Assembly: GCA_013002105.1 (NCBI GenBank)
Contig: JABDKS010000277.1
Span: 1-7,376 of the forward strand
Length of the DNA: 7,376 nucleotides
Direction of reading: 5' to 3'
Origin: Pirellulaceae bacterium
GTDB taxonomy: Bacteria; Planctomycetota; Planctomycetia; Pirellulales; Pirellulaceae
The position numbers and the translations under genes were made by a program. Numbering within the stretch: position 1 is the first letter of the stretch; each line of letters opens with the position of its first letter. Positions 7,331 to 7,376 of the stretch are shown here, in pieces. The notes beneath the pieces were generated by a model, which saw only the letters and a list, made by a program, of their open reading frames with translations, did not search any database and was not told where the DNA came from.

Positions 7331-7370
7331 ACGGGGAGGGCGAACAGAAGACGTTGATCGCCCTCCCCGT
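7331..7370. repeat. Perfect 13-bp hairpin
   Basis: ACGGGGAGGGCGA at 7331-7343 is the exact reverse complement of TCGCCCTCCCCGT at 7358-7370, with a 14-base loop. Its GGGAGGG core also occurs in the preceding palindrome, so arms of the two elements can exchange partners. A short direct repeat GAGCC (7315-7319, 7325-7329) fills the space between them. No T-run is visible before the window ends. Confidence 0.8.
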
Positions 7371-7376
7371 CACACT

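Noticed and set aside
7151..7370. CRISPR array
   Set aside because: The repeats are inverted, of different lengths and unevenly spaced; no regular direct repeats or cas genes are present.

Overview
The window looks like chromosomal DNA of a planctomycete, probably near Rhodopirellula within the Pirellulales. The reasons are a moderate GC content with codon use to match, a Tat-exported hypothetical protein, an envelope protein with the alanine- and arginine-rich coiled coil that is common in that group, long gene-poor gaps, and G/C-rich palindromes between genes. This assignment rests on protein style and memory, not on a search.

Layout from left to right. A minus-strand gene runs off the left edge (1-776) and encodes the N-terminal 258 residues of a twin-arginine signal protein of unknown function. 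A non-coding gap of about 450 bases follows and carries the promoters of two divergent genes. Next is a plus-strand gene (1229-2767) for a 512-residue exported coiled-coil protein with a small beta-rich module and a segment resembling a secretin N-domain. After a short convergent gap with one hairpin comes a minus-strand gene (2884-4122) for an FAD-dependent oxidoreductase of the flavin-dependent halogenase type. A gap of about 490 bases separates it from a divergent plus-strand gene (about 4614-7091) for an MMPL/RND-family membrane exporter, probably started at TTG behind a strong Shine-Dalgarno site. The last 285 bases hold no gene but a dense set of inverted repeats, some of which can pair in more than one way.

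The halogenase-like enzyme and the MMPL exporter, transcribed away from each other, are the most suggestive pairing. Similar combinations occur in bacterial polyene and other lipid-like natural-product loci, where one enzyme modifies a product and the MMPL protein moves it across the inner membrane. No carrier protein, ketosynthase or acyltransferase gene is visible here, so a shared pathway is only a hypothesis. The coiled-coil protein and the Tat protein have no evident functional link to this pair.

No RNA gene, CRISPR array, insertion sequence or phage gene could be supported.
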